From positions 117,773 through 181,772 of the forward strand of contig CAVRWT010000002.1 of the NCBI GenBank assembly GCA_963724825.1: a stretch of 64,000 nucleotides of DNA, written 5' to 3'. Numbering within the stretch: position 1 is the first letter of the stretch; each line of letters opens with the position of its first letter. A program made the position numbers and the translations under genes. Source of the DNA: JALYNX01 sp963724825. GTDB taxonomy: Bacteria > Actinomycetota > Acidimicrobiia > Spongiisociales > ZC4RG35. Below the pieces are notes generated by a model. That model had not been told where the DNA came from and did no database searches. It saw only the letters and a program-made list of their open reading frames with translations. Below, piece after piece: positions 34,926 to 43,017 of the stretch.

Positions 34926-35875
34926 GCAGCAAAGCCGATAAGGCACTTCGCTTGGTCCCGGCCAAATGTTGTGTCTGCGATACCCATGACGCCGATCTGC
35001 TCGGCAGCGGCCTCGACTACGAATACGAGACGAGTCCCGAGGTCTTCCATGCCTACCAGTGCAACTCTTGCGAGACCGTGTACCTGAATCCGAGGCCCGA
35101 CGTTTCCGAGTTCGCGCGGATCTACCCCGACAACTACCACACATTGGAATTCTCCGAAGCCAACTACTCGATCGTCCACAAGATTCGCTCGCGGCTCGAA
35201 GCCAGACGACTGTTGAACTATTGCACTGGAATCCCACCCGACGCCCGGATCCTCGACGTCGGCTGTGGTGACGGGTTCCACCTGAGGCTCCTGAGAGAGT
35301 TCGGAAAGCCCGGTTGGAGGCTCGAAGGTATCGATTTCGACTCGAGGGCGGTAGACATCGCAGTCGACTCGGGTTTGAACGTCCGACTGGGAAGCCTCGA
35401 AGAAGTCGACCTCCCGCAAGACAGTTACGATCTGGTGTACACGCTTCAAACGCTTGAACACGTGGCGAGCCCAGATCAGTTCCTTCTAGATATCCGGCGC
35501 ATTCTGAAGCCTGGCGGGCGACTGGTGATAGTTACCGACAACACCGACTCCTACGACTTCGCTCTATTCAAGGCGGGATCTTGGGGCGGATACCACTTTC
35601 CGAGACACTGGTATCTCTTCAACCGGCGCTCTCTACACCGCCTCGCCGTCAAGACCGGCTTCGAAGTTGCAAAGATCACAACGATCGTGAGCCCCGTCAA
35701 CTGGGTCTACTCACTCCACAACCTGCTCATCGGCATCAACGCACCCTCATGGGTCGTTGCGAGGTTCACCCTCAAGTCGCCGGTATCTCTCGCGTTATTC
35801 ACGCTGATCGACGCCGTGCTTCAGAGGCTCGGAAGGGGTGCACTGCTCAACGCTTACCTCACGAAGCCGTCCTGA
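34922..35875 (+). CDS. SAM-dependent methyltransferase with N-terminal zinc ribbon
   Basis: A 317-residue class I methyltransferase. The N-terminus has two CXXC pairs (CCVCDTHD, CNSCETVY), as in the zinc-ribbon methyltransferases of sugar and natural-product clusters. Motif I is RILDVGCGDGFHLRLLREFG, motif II is LEGIDFDSRAVDIA, and the later region is LQTLEHVASPDQFLLDIRRI with LKPGGRLVIVTDN. A hydrophobic C-terminal region (WVYSLHNLLIGINAPSWVV) could touch the membrane. GTG start, coupled to the monooxygenase. Confidence 0.87.
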   Translation: MSSKADKALRLVPAKCCVCDTHDADLLGSGLDYEYETSPEVFHAYQCNSCETVYLNPRPDVSEFARIYPDNYHTLEFSEANYSIVHKIRSRLEARRLLNYCTGIPPDARILDVGCGDGFHLRLLREFGKPGWRLEGIDFDSRAVDIAVDSGLNVRLGSLEEVDLPQDSYDLVYTLQTLEHVASPDQFLLDIRRILKPGGRLVIVTDNTDSYDFALFKAGSWGGYHFPRHWYLFNRRSLHRLAVKTGFEVAKITTIVSPVNWVYSLHNLLIGINAPSWVVARFTLKSPVSLALFTLIDAVLQRLGRGALLNAYLTKPS

Positions 35876-35963
35876 GGGGGGTCGAAACTCGCGACTGATC
35901 TTCCGGTCAAGTTCGTGTCATCGTTGCTCTGACGACCATGCCACAACGAGGTCCTGGACCAAG

Positions 35964-36036
35964 TCCTGACATCGGACATGAACCGAAGAACTCTTCCTTA
36001 ACCATGGAGGCGCTCTACCGACTGAGCTAAGGGGGC
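35964..36036 (-). pseudogene. Decayed tRNA-Thr copy
   Basis: The 5' half is almost identical to the intact tRNA-Thr (GCCCCCTTAGCTCAGTCGGT). The anticodon loop has an extra T, the anticodon stem is CTCC against GGAAG, the T loop reads TTCATGT, and the 3' acceptor strand GTCAGGA no longer pairs. It is therefore non-functional. Confidence 0.8.
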
Positions 36037-36203
36037 CAGGTTGTCAGACGCTCCGGAGCGCCCGTGCCGGGAGAAGGATTCGAACCTCCGTAGGCGTCAG
36101 CCGGCAGATTTACAGTCTGCTCCCTTTGGCCGCTCGGGCATCCCGGCATGCCGAAACCGCACGACTCAACGACGCACAGTCCGGGGAGCCGAATGTTAGC
36201 TAG
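35978..36203. repeat. Right copy of the tRNA-Thr/tRNA-Tyr direct repeat
   Basis: Partner of 33288-33512. Here the tRNA-Thr is decayed and the tRNA-Tyr intact, the reverse of the left copy. The distance between the copies is about 2.7 kb. Confidence 0.85.
36065..36147 (-). tRNA. trnY: tRNA-Tyr (anticodon GTA)
   Basis: Intact class II tRNA on the minus strand: acceptor GCCGGGA with TCCCGGC, TGCCCGAGCGGCC D region, anticodon stem CAGA/TCTG with loop containing GTA, long variable arm, T loop TTCGAAT and discriminator A. Confidence 0.95.
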
Positions 36204-36372
36204 GTCCACGAAGCAAGGCCCAACCCTGACGAGGCGGCAGCCCCGGTCTCTGCATGCCGGCCGACTTCGCCTTCGGCCAACCCTCAGCCTCCAACAGAAT
36301 CGGGGACGGCCTTCCTTCACAGCCTCAGGTCGAAGAGACGCCGGTCGGCCGGTGCTTCCGCCTCGTCGGGGG

Positions 36373-37224
36373 TTATCGAGTTCCTTCGGCCATCTGTTGC
36401 AGGCGGAAGATCCGCTCCTCGGTGGGCGGATGGGTGCTGAGCAGCCTCATCATCCCGCCCCCGCCGCGGAGGGACTTCATCGGGTTCTCGATAAACAGCT
36501 GGGCCGTGGCCGGATTGACCTTCATCGGGATCCGGTCGGCACCCATCGAGATCTTCTCCAGGGCGCCGGCGAGCTTCATCGGCCGTCCCGTGATCTCGGC
36601 ACCGGTCTCGTCCGCCTGGAACTCCCTGGTCCGTGAGATGGCGAGCCGAATCAACATGGCTGCGATTGGAGCCACGATGAGGGACAGCACGGCGCCGATC
36701 GCCCCTAGCGGGCTCTCCCGATTGTTGCCACCGCCGAACCAAAAGGCCATGCGGGCGAGCATGGTGAGCGCGGCGGCGATCATGGCGGCGATCGAGCTGA
36801 TCAGGATGTCCCGGTTCTGGACATGGGCCAGCTCGTGGGCGAGCACACCTTCGAGCTCGTCGAAGTCGAGGATCTGGAGGATGCCCGAGGTGACGGCTAC
36901 CGCAGCTTTCTTCGGGGACCTCCCGGTGGCGAAGGCATTGGGTTGCGCGGAGTCGATCAGATAGATGCTGGGCATCGGCATCCGGGTCTGCTCTGCGAGA
37001 CGACGGACGATGGCGTAGACCTGGGGCTGCTCGGCCTCGGTCACCGGTCGGGCCCGGCTCGCAGCCAGAGCCATCTTGTCTGAGAAGAAGTAGGCGAGGA
37101 AGTTGAAACCAACCGCGATGACGAGTCCGATCATGAATCCGCCATCGGGGAAGAGGGCGACGCAGACCAGCCACAACAGGGTCGTCATGAAGGCGAGAAG
37201 GCCCACCGTCTTCAGGTTGTTCAT
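36373..37224 (-). CDS. htpX: Membrane zinc protease HtpX (M48)
   Basis: Membrane quality-control metalloprotease. The 283 residues have N-terminal membrane helices (VGLLAFMTTLLWLVCVALFP, MIGLVIAVGFNFLAYFFSDK) and the substrate-loop signature YLIDSAQPNAFATGRSPKKA. The zinc motif is GVLAHELAHVQNRD, followed by further hydrophobic segments and TREFQADETGAEITGRP with the third ligand Glu. It ends THPPTEERIFRLQQMAEGTR as in the family. It is divergent from the subtilase gene. Confidence 0.96.
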   Translation of the reverse strand: MNNLKTVGLLAFMTTLLWLVCVALFPDGGFMIGLVIAVGFNFLAYFFSDKMALAASRARPVTEAEQPQVYAIVRRLAEQTRMPMPSIYLIDSAQPNAFATGRSPKKAAVAVTSGILQILDFDELEGVLAHELAHVQNRDILISSIAAMIAAALTMLARMAFWFGGGNNRESPLGAIGAVLSLIVAPIAAMLIRLAISRTREFQADETGAEITGRPMKLAGALEKISMGADRIPMKVNPATAQLFIENPMKSLRGGGGMMRLLSTHPPTEERIFRLQQMAEGTR

Positions 37225-37382
37225 GTTCCCAGGGTATCCAGCACGGACGCCTATTCAGATCTCGGCCAGCTCAACTCGGGCTTGACCGCGGCCCACTCTC
37301 GGTGGTGTATGGTCCCCCGCGCGGTGTGGGGGAATGCCTTCAGGCTGTCCGTGTGGAGGATGACAACCCAAGGAGGAAACAC

Positions 37383-40300
37383 TTGAGAAGGAAGCTTCTC
37401 GTGGTCGGAGCCGCACTGGCGACGGCCCTCGCGACTTCGATCCCGGCCGGCGCCGGACCAACGGCCATCACGGCAGCGGTGAGCGCCTCCGAGGCCCCGT
37501 ACATCGTTGTCATGGACTCCCCCCCGGTACTCGGAAACGAGGATCTCGCCCCCGACGAGGGGGACCGCCCTGACCCCGAGAGTGCCGCGGTGGAGGATTA
37601 CACCGACGAGCTCCAGGTCGAGAAAGTCGACGTTCTCGAGAATGCCGGCATCGACGAGACCGCGATTGTCGCCAGCTTCGACTACGCCGCCAACGGTTTC
37701 AGTGCCCTCCTCACCAAGGCCGAGGCCGAATCGCTGGCTGGCCAAAAAGGGGTCAACTCGGTGGTTCGGGATGAGTTGCACCAACTTCAGACCGACAACT
37801 CACCTCACTTCCTCGATCTCGATGATCGGGGCGGGGCCTACGCCAGTGGCTTCACCGGAAAGGGCGTCGTAGTCGGAGTCATCGACACCGGCATCTGGCC
37901 GGAGCACCCGTCCTTCGATGACCGGGGGAACCTGGGCCCGTCGCCGATCGTGTTCGACACCATCGACCTCGATCCGGATCCAGTGACGGAGTTCATCAGC
38001 ACCGGATGCGACTTCGGGAACACCGCCTACAACCCCGATGACGCACCATTCGCCTGTAACAACAAGCTGATCGGGGCCCGCAACATGCGGATGCTCTACG
38101 ACACCCTCATCACCCCGACAGAGCTCTATCACTCAGCTCGTGACTACGACGGTCACGGCACCCACACCGCCAGCACAGCCGCCGGGAATGCCGGTGTCGA
38201 AGCTTCGATCTTCGGTCGGGACTTCGGGGAGATCTCCGGAATCGCCCCGGATGCTTGGGTTGTCATGTACTCGGCGTGTGGAGACCAGGGTTGCTTCGGC
38301 GGTGACCTCGCCGGGGCCATCGACCAGGCAGTCGCCGACGGCGTCGATGTCATCAACTACTCGATTGGAAGCGACACCCCTGGCCTCAACGGAATCGATG
38401 ACATCGCCTTCTTGTTTGCCGACTTTGCCGGCGTGTTCGTCTCGGTTTCCAACGGCAACGCCGGACCTGACGCCGAAACCGTCGGCGCTCCGGCGAGCAC
38501 GCCGTGGGTCACTTCGGTGGGGGCGAGCGAACAGGACCGTGCCTTCGTGGCCCAGGTCAAGATCGACAACGGGAGCAAGAGCCGTTGGTCTCACTTCTTC
38601 AAGAAGGACTCCGGGATCTTCGAAGGGGCCTCTGTAGGCCCAGGCACCCATGGAAAGTTCCCATTTGTCGATTCCGCGGATCACGGCAACGAGGCTTGCG
38701 ATCCCGCCGTGGACTTCGACCCGGACATCACCGGGATGGTGGTCCTCTGCCCGAGGAGCCCGGGACGAACCGAGAAGAGCCTTGCAGTGTTCGAGCAGGG
38801 CGGGGTCGGCATGGTGATGTACAACGCGGACGACGTCCAGTCGCTGCTCACCGACAACCATTACGTTCCGTCGGTCCTGGTCAACAACAGTGACGGTCTC
38901 GCCCTCAAGGCGTACATCGCCAAGGCAGGGGCCAATGCCCGGGTGCGTCTCACGGCAGCCGAGGCGGAGCACCAGCGGGGCAACGAGATGTCGGAGTTCT
39001 CTTCCCGGGGCCCGGTGGGCGCTCCAGCCTCACCGGACATCATCAAGCCCGACGTCACCGCGCCGGGAGTGCAGATCCTCGCCGGGAACACACCTACGCC
39101 GACTGCAAGCGCACCCGGTGAGTTGTTCCAGGCGATCTCCGGGACCTCGATGTCCAGCCCGCACGTGGCTGGCCTCTTGGCTCTGCTCAAGCAGGCCCAT
39201 CCCGAATGGACACCGGCGATGGCCAAGTCTGCCTTGATGACGACCGCCCGCCAGGACGTCCGACAGGAAGACGGGCACGGACGTGCCGACCCCTTCGATT
39301 TCGGAGCCGGCCACGTCGACTTCAGCGGGCGGACCACCGCCGAAGGGTCGGTGTTCAACCCCGGTCTGGTCTACGACGCGGGCCTGTTCGAGTATGCAGG
39401 GTTCACCTGTGGAGCAGACGCCCAGATCTTCGCTCCAGAAGACTGCGACTTCTTGGGGTCGGTGGGCGTGCCGCTCGAGACCTACAACCTCAACTACCCG
39501 TCCATCGGGGTTAGCGAGGTGCCGGGCTCGAAGACCGTGATCCGGACCGTCACCAACGTCTCGAACAAGACCACCAGCTACCGGGCCAAGGTCGACGAGC
39601 CGCGGGGCTTCGATGTTGACGTGACTCCGAACCGGATCGAGCTGGCCCCGGGCGAGTCGGCGACCTTCGAAGTCACCTTCACCAACAAGAACGCCCCTGT
39701 GGGCGCCTGGCGTTTCGGGTCACTGACCTGGGACTCGGGAAAGAACGAGGTGCGGAGCCCGATCGCGGTCAAGGCGGCTGCGATCGAATTCCCGAATTCG
39801 GTGAGTGGGACCGGGGTCACCGGCAGCGCCAGCTTCCCGGTGGCGTTCGGCTACACCGGCACCTACACGGCCACGGCTCACGGTCTGGCTGCGGATGCTC
39901 CGCAGTCTGGTGTCGTGCTGCACGATGGCCCGGACCAGGAGTTCGATCCCGACGAGGACGTGCCCCAGGGCGACGTGGTGGCGCATCCGTTCACCCTCTC
40001 CGGTTCTGCCTTCCTTCGCATAACCATGGGGGAGGACGACTTGACAAGCGTCGACCCGTCGGCGACGGACATCGATCTCTTCCTCTACTTCAACGGGGAG
40101 TTGATCGCCCAGTCCACGGCCGGTGGCACCGATGAGGTGATCGACCTCGAGGCGCCGGCAGATGGGAATTACGTCCTCTACGTCCATGGGTGGCAGGTCG
40201 TCGATCCGCCTCCGGGTGTTGGGTACACCTTCCATCTCTGGGATGTCCCGACGGCTGCGTCGAGCCTGTCGATCAATGCCGCCACACCGACCACCGCCAC

Positions 40301-40430
40301 CATCGGCACCGTCGGCACTGTGGTGGTGGATTGGACCGGGCTCGCCCCGGGTGGCTCCTACCTGGGAGCCGTCTCCCACTCCGATGGGACGACCGACTTC
40401 GGCCTCACCCTGGTGCAGGTCGACTCGTAA
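37383..40430 (+). CDS. Secreted subtilisin-like serine protease (S8) with PA and pre-peptidase C-terminal domains
   Basis: A ~1015-residue exported protease. The TTG at 37383 is chosen because a perfect AGGAGG lies six bases upstream and the product begins with a signal peptide (RRKLLVVGAALATALATSIP, then AGAGP). An I9-type propeptide follows (PYIVVMDSPP..). The catalytic triad is D168 in VGVIDTGIWPEHP, H258 in GHGTHTASTAAGNAG and S589 in SGTSMSSPHVAGLLALLKQA. A PA-domain insert (GMVVLCPRSPG) precedes the Ser, as in cucumisin-type enzymes. A fibronectin-like and a PPC-like domain (DIDLFLYFNGELIAQSTAGG) close the chain. A strong terminator follows. Confidence 0.94.
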   Translation: MRRKLLVVGAALATALATSIPAGAGPTAITAAVSASEAPYIVVMDSPPVLGNEDLAPDEGDRPDPESAAVEDYTDELQVEKVDVLENAGIDETAIVASFDYAANGFSALLTKAEAESLAGQKGVNSVVRDELHQLQTDNSPHFLDLDDRGGAYASGFTGKGVVVGVIDTGIWPEHPSFDDRGNLGPSPIVFDTIDLDPDPVTEFISTGCDFGNTAYNPDDAPFACNNKLIGARNMRMLYDTLITPTELYHSARDYDGHGTHTASTAAGNAGVEASIFGRDFGEISGIAPDAWVVMYSACGDQGCFGGDLAGAIDQAVADGVDVINYSIGSDTPGLNGIDDIAFLFADFAGVFVSVSNGNAGPDAETVGAPASTPWVTSVGASEQDRAFVAQVKIDNGSKSRWSHFFKKDSGIFEGASVGPGTHGKFPFVDSADHGNEACDPAVDFDPDITGMVVLCPRSPGRTEKSLAVFEQGGVGMVMYNADDVQSLLTDNHYVPSVLVNNSDGLALKAYIAKAGANARVRLTAAEAEHQRGNEMSEFSSRGPVGAPASPDIIKPDVTAPGVQILAGNTPTPTASAPGELFQAISGTSMSSPHVAGLLALLKQAHPEWTPAMAKSALMTTARQDVRQEDGHGRADPFDFGAGHVDFSGRTTAEGSVFNPGLVYDAGLFEYAGFTCGADAQIFAPEDCDFLGSVGVPLETYNLNYPSIGVSEVPGSKTVIRTVTNVSNKTTSYRAKVDEPRGFDVDVTPNRIELAPGESATFEVTFTNKNAPVGAWRFGSLTWDSGKNEVRSPIAVKAAAIEFPNSVSGTGVTGSASFPVAFGYTGTYTATAHGLAADAPQSGVVLHDGPDQEFDPDEDVPQGDVVAHPFTLSGSAFLRITMGEDDLTSVDPSATDIDLFLYFNGELIAQSTAGGTDEVIDLEAPADGNYVLYVHGWQVVDPPPGVGYTFHLWDVPTAASSLSINAATPTTATIGTVGTVVVDWTGLAPGGSYLGAVSHSDGTTDFGLTLVQVDS

Positions 40431-40451
40431 GGGTCGTCACACGACTGTTAT

Positions 40452-40480
40452 GGAGAGGGGCGCCGTTGGCGCCCCTCTCC
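40452..40480. terminator. Bidirectional intrinsic terminator
   Basis: Perfect 13-base arms (ggagaggggcgcc / ggcgcccctctcc) with a gtt loop. It lies between the convergent subtilase (stop 40430) and lipoprotein (stop 40482) genes. Confidence 0.88.
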
Positions 40481-40481
40481 G

Positions 40482-40979
40482 TTAGTCGTTGAAACCGGGC
40501 GGTGGAATCAATTCCAGGGCACCCGAGTCGCCAGTCGACACCGTGTAGCTGCCGTCCGCAGGGTGCTCGCACAAGAAGAGCTCACCACCACCCTGGTGAT
40601 AGGTGTAAGTGGTGTCGCCATGGGTCAAAGTCACCCTCGCCCCATCGACCAGGGCCTGGGTGTAGGACATGTCGGGCTGCGGGCAGCCCATGGAGCCGTC
40701 GTTCCAGGTGACGGCGGAGGCCCCGGTCACGGATATCTCGTCCTCGGGGACGCCAAGGGTCGCAGCAAGATCGGCACGGGCGGCCCGGGCCAGGAGGAGG
40801 AGGGCAGCCTCGGACTGGGGCGCTGTCTGCAATGTGAGAACCTCCGTCGTGGAAGTGGCTCCGCCTTGGGCGGCCGCCGTCGTCGTGGTGGTGGTCTCCG
40901 GCTGGGCAAGAGGCTCTTCGGCTGATCCGCAGGCCGTCAGGCCGGCAACTACCAAAGCAAGTATGAACACTCTTCTCAT
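40482..40979 (-). CDS. Putative lipoprotein
   Basis: A 165-residue exported protein. The signal peptide MRRVFILALVVAGLTAC ends at a good lipobox (LTAC), followed by a Thr/Ala-rich linker. The globular part contains VTWNDGSMGCPQPDMSYTQA and GARVTLTHGDTTYTYHQGG. This pattern recurs in small secreted proteins of several phyla without known function. ATG at 40979. It is separated from midA by about 50 bases on the other side of its start. Confidence 0.82.
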   Translation of the reverse strand: MRRVFILALVVAGLTACGSAEEPLAQPETTTTTTAAAQGGATSTTEVLTLQTAPQSEAALLLLARAARADLAATLGVPEDEISVTGASAVTWNDGSMGCPQPDMSYTQALVDGARVTLTHGDTTYTYHQGGGELFLCEHPADGSYTVSTGDSGALELIPPPGFND

Positions 40980-41029
40980 CAATATCTCTTCAAAGGTATG
41001 ACGCTGATTCTGGTGCCGCGGTTCCCATC

Positions 41030-42088
41030 TCAAATCGTCGCAATCAAAACCCTGAAATCCCCAAGCCCTCTCGGGTGGAGCAGGGTCTCGGCCTCCGTCT
41101 TGAGGGACCTGACCTGAAGGCGGGCCATCTCGTCGCCTCCACGGGTCGCTTCCAGTTCGGCATGTCTCAACTCGGAGAGACGATCCCGTAGCCCGAGGCT
41201 CGTCAGAAAGTCGTCCTGGCGGAGCAGGGTGACGCTGGCACCTGCTTTCTCCGCTGCGCCCATCAAGGCCGTGAAATTCACATCGGCGGTGATATCGGTC
41301 TCCCCGGGCTCGTCGAGCGGGTGTGGCCCGAGGTGATGGGCGCGATAGGTCCGCAACGTGCCGTCCTGTCGTCGGGGAAGCAGGTTCTCTGCAGTGTCCC
41401 CGTAGTCGATGAGCACGACCGAGCCTTCATCCATACGGGAGAGGGCATCTGTAAGCCAATCTGTTGCGCTCAGTTGGACTTCGACCCAACCGCCATCGGG
41501 AACCGGCCCGGCATACGCCTCGAGCCAGGCCTCGACCTCAGGCCGGACAGGAGCGTCAACGAAGACCAGGCCGTCGTCATCCGATCCCACCCAGCGCTCC
41601 CGCCAGGCCCCACCAACCCTCTGGCTCAGGGCCATGGGCAGGTTGTCGATCAGCTCGTTGGCGAGGATCACCCCCCGAATCCGATCCGGAAGCACCTCGC
41701 GTATCGACGGGACGGGGAGCAGATCCTGAAGTGCTTCGCGGGCGGCGGGCGAGGCTTCGACCGCGACCACTTCGACCTCGAGAGTCGAGAGGAGAGCCCG
41801 AATCAGCGAACCGGAACCGGCGCCGGCCTCCACCAGCTGGAAGGGCTCACCCAGACGATCCCGCTCTCCCGAGACGAACACCGAGATCGTCTCCCCGAAG
41901 AGAGAGCTGACCTCAGGGGAGGTGAGGAAGTCGCCCGCCTTCTCGGAGCGGAGACGGTCGGAGGAGAAGAAGCCCAAGTCCGGGTGATAGAGGGACATGT
42001 CCATGAACACTTCGAAGGGAAGCGGGCCATCTTCGGCGATGCGGCTCTGGATCAGCTCCTTCAGCGAGGCCGGTACGGTCTGGTCCAT
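41030..42088 (-). CDS. MidA/NDUFAF7-family SAM-dependent methyltransferase
   Basis: Protein-arginine-methyltransferase-like family (COG1565), known from mitochondrial complex I assembly. The bacterial substrate is unclear. Features: PLPFEVFMDMSLYHPDLGFF with the following SEKAGDFLTSPEVSSLFGET, SAM motif FQLVEAGAGSGSLIRALLST, VILANELIDNLPMALSQRVG and SVVLIDYGDTAENLLPRRQD. The start at 42088 shares CATG with the divergent LLM gene start; a second in-frame ATG lies at 42106. Confidence 0.9.
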   Translation of the reverse strand: MDQTVPASLKELIQSRIAEDGPLPFEVFMDMSLYHPDLGFFSSDRLRSEKAGDFLTSPEVSSLFGETISVFVSGERDRLGEPFQLVEAGAGSGSLIRALLSTLEVEVVAVEASPAAREALQDLLPVPSIREVLPDRIRGVILANELIDNLPMALSQRVGGAWRERWVGSDDDGLVFVDAPVRPEVEAWLEAYAGPVPDGGWVEVQLSATDWLTDALSRMDEGSVVLIDYGDTAENLLPRRQDGTLRTYRAHHLGPHPLDEPGETDITADVNFTALMGAAEKAGASVTLLRQDDFLTSLGLRDRLSELRHAELEATRGGDEMARLQVRSLKTEAETLLHPRGLGDFRVLIATI

Positions 42089-42932
42089 GGATTTCGGAGT
42101 TTTCATGTTCGCGACCGATACATCAATTCGCCCCGAGGCATTGGCCCGTGAAGTCGAGGCCCGTGGGTTCGATTCACTGTGGTTCCCCGAGCATTCTCAC
42201 ATCCCGGTGTCGCGCCAGACGCCGTGGGGAGGTCAGGAAGGAGCGCCGCCCCTCCCCGAGCATTACTGGCGCTCTCTCGACCAATTCGTAGCCCTCGCCT
42301 ATGCGGCGGCTGCCACCACCACATTGAAGCTGGGCACCGGGATCACATTGGTCGCACAGCGCGATCCGATCTGGACCGCCAAGGAGGTCGCCACGCTCGA
42401 CCATCTCTCTGGAGGCAGGGTTCTCTTCGGCATCGGCTACGGCTGGAACAAAGAGGAGATGGCCCAACACGGGACTCCGTACTCTCGAAGGAGAGAGTTG
42501 CTCCGTGAGAACGTCCTGATGATGAAGGCGTTGTGGACCGAGGAAGAGGCGTCGTTCCAGGGCGCCAACCGCGCGCTGGAGACTTCGTGGGCGTGGCCCA
42601 AACCGGTGCAGAAGCCGCATCCCCCGATCATCATGGGCGCCGACGCCGGACCGCGCACCATCGCCGACATCGTGGAGTTCTGTGACGCCTGGATGCCGCT
42701 GGCGACCCGGATGAACGTGGTGGACCGCGCCGCCGACGTGCGTCACGCCTTGGAGGACGCCGGCCGGGACCCGGCATCGTTCGAGATCACCGCCTACTCA
42801 GCCAAGGTGGAAGACCTCGACCTCCTGCGCGAAGCAGGGATCGATCGGGCGGTGTTCTCGATCCCTCCCGCAACCGCCGACGTCGTTCTCCCCCGCCTGG
42901 ACGCGCTCGCGGAGGCGATCGGGCTTACCTGA
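42087..42932 (+). CDS. LLM-class (probably F420-dependent) oxidoreductase
   Basis: Luciferase-like monooxygenase fold, 281 residues, resembling the TIGR03619-type F420-dependent group. The start MDFGVFMFATDTSIRPEALA is followed by EARGFDSLWFPEHSHIP, LKLGTGITLVAQRDPIWTAK, LSGGRVLFGIGYGWNKEEMA and PHPPIIMGADAGPRTIADI. Substrate unknown. Its ATG overlaps the divergent midA start, so the two promoters must lie within each other's coding regions. Its last codons form part of the left inverted repeat of the element at 42923-44580. Confidence 0.88.
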   Translation: MDFGVFMFATDTSIRPEALAREVEARGFDSLWFPEHSHIPVSRQTPWGGQEGAPPLPEHYWRSLDQFVALAYAAAATTTLKLGTGITLVAQRDPIWTAKEVATLDHLSGGRVLFGIGYGWNKEEMAQHGTPYSRRRELLRENVLMMKALWTEEEASFQGANRALETSWAWPKPVQKPHPPIIMGADAGPRTIADIVEFCDAWMPLATRMNVVDRAADVRHALEDAGRDPASFEITAYSAKVEDLDLLREAGIDRAVFSIPPATADVVLPRLDALAEAIGLT

Positions 42933-42957
42933 GGTACGTTCCGCCAAATACGGCGCC
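42923..42957 (+). repeat. Left terminal inverted repeat
   Basis: It begins gcttacctgaggtac, continues into cgcca...ggcg (a small internal palindrome), and contains the TGA stop of the LLM oxidoreductase. Confidence 0.65.
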
Positions 42958-43017
42958 AAACCGACATAGAAAAGCCCAGGTGTTCCAAATCGGTCAGCCG
43001 CAAGGCATGTTCCTGAT

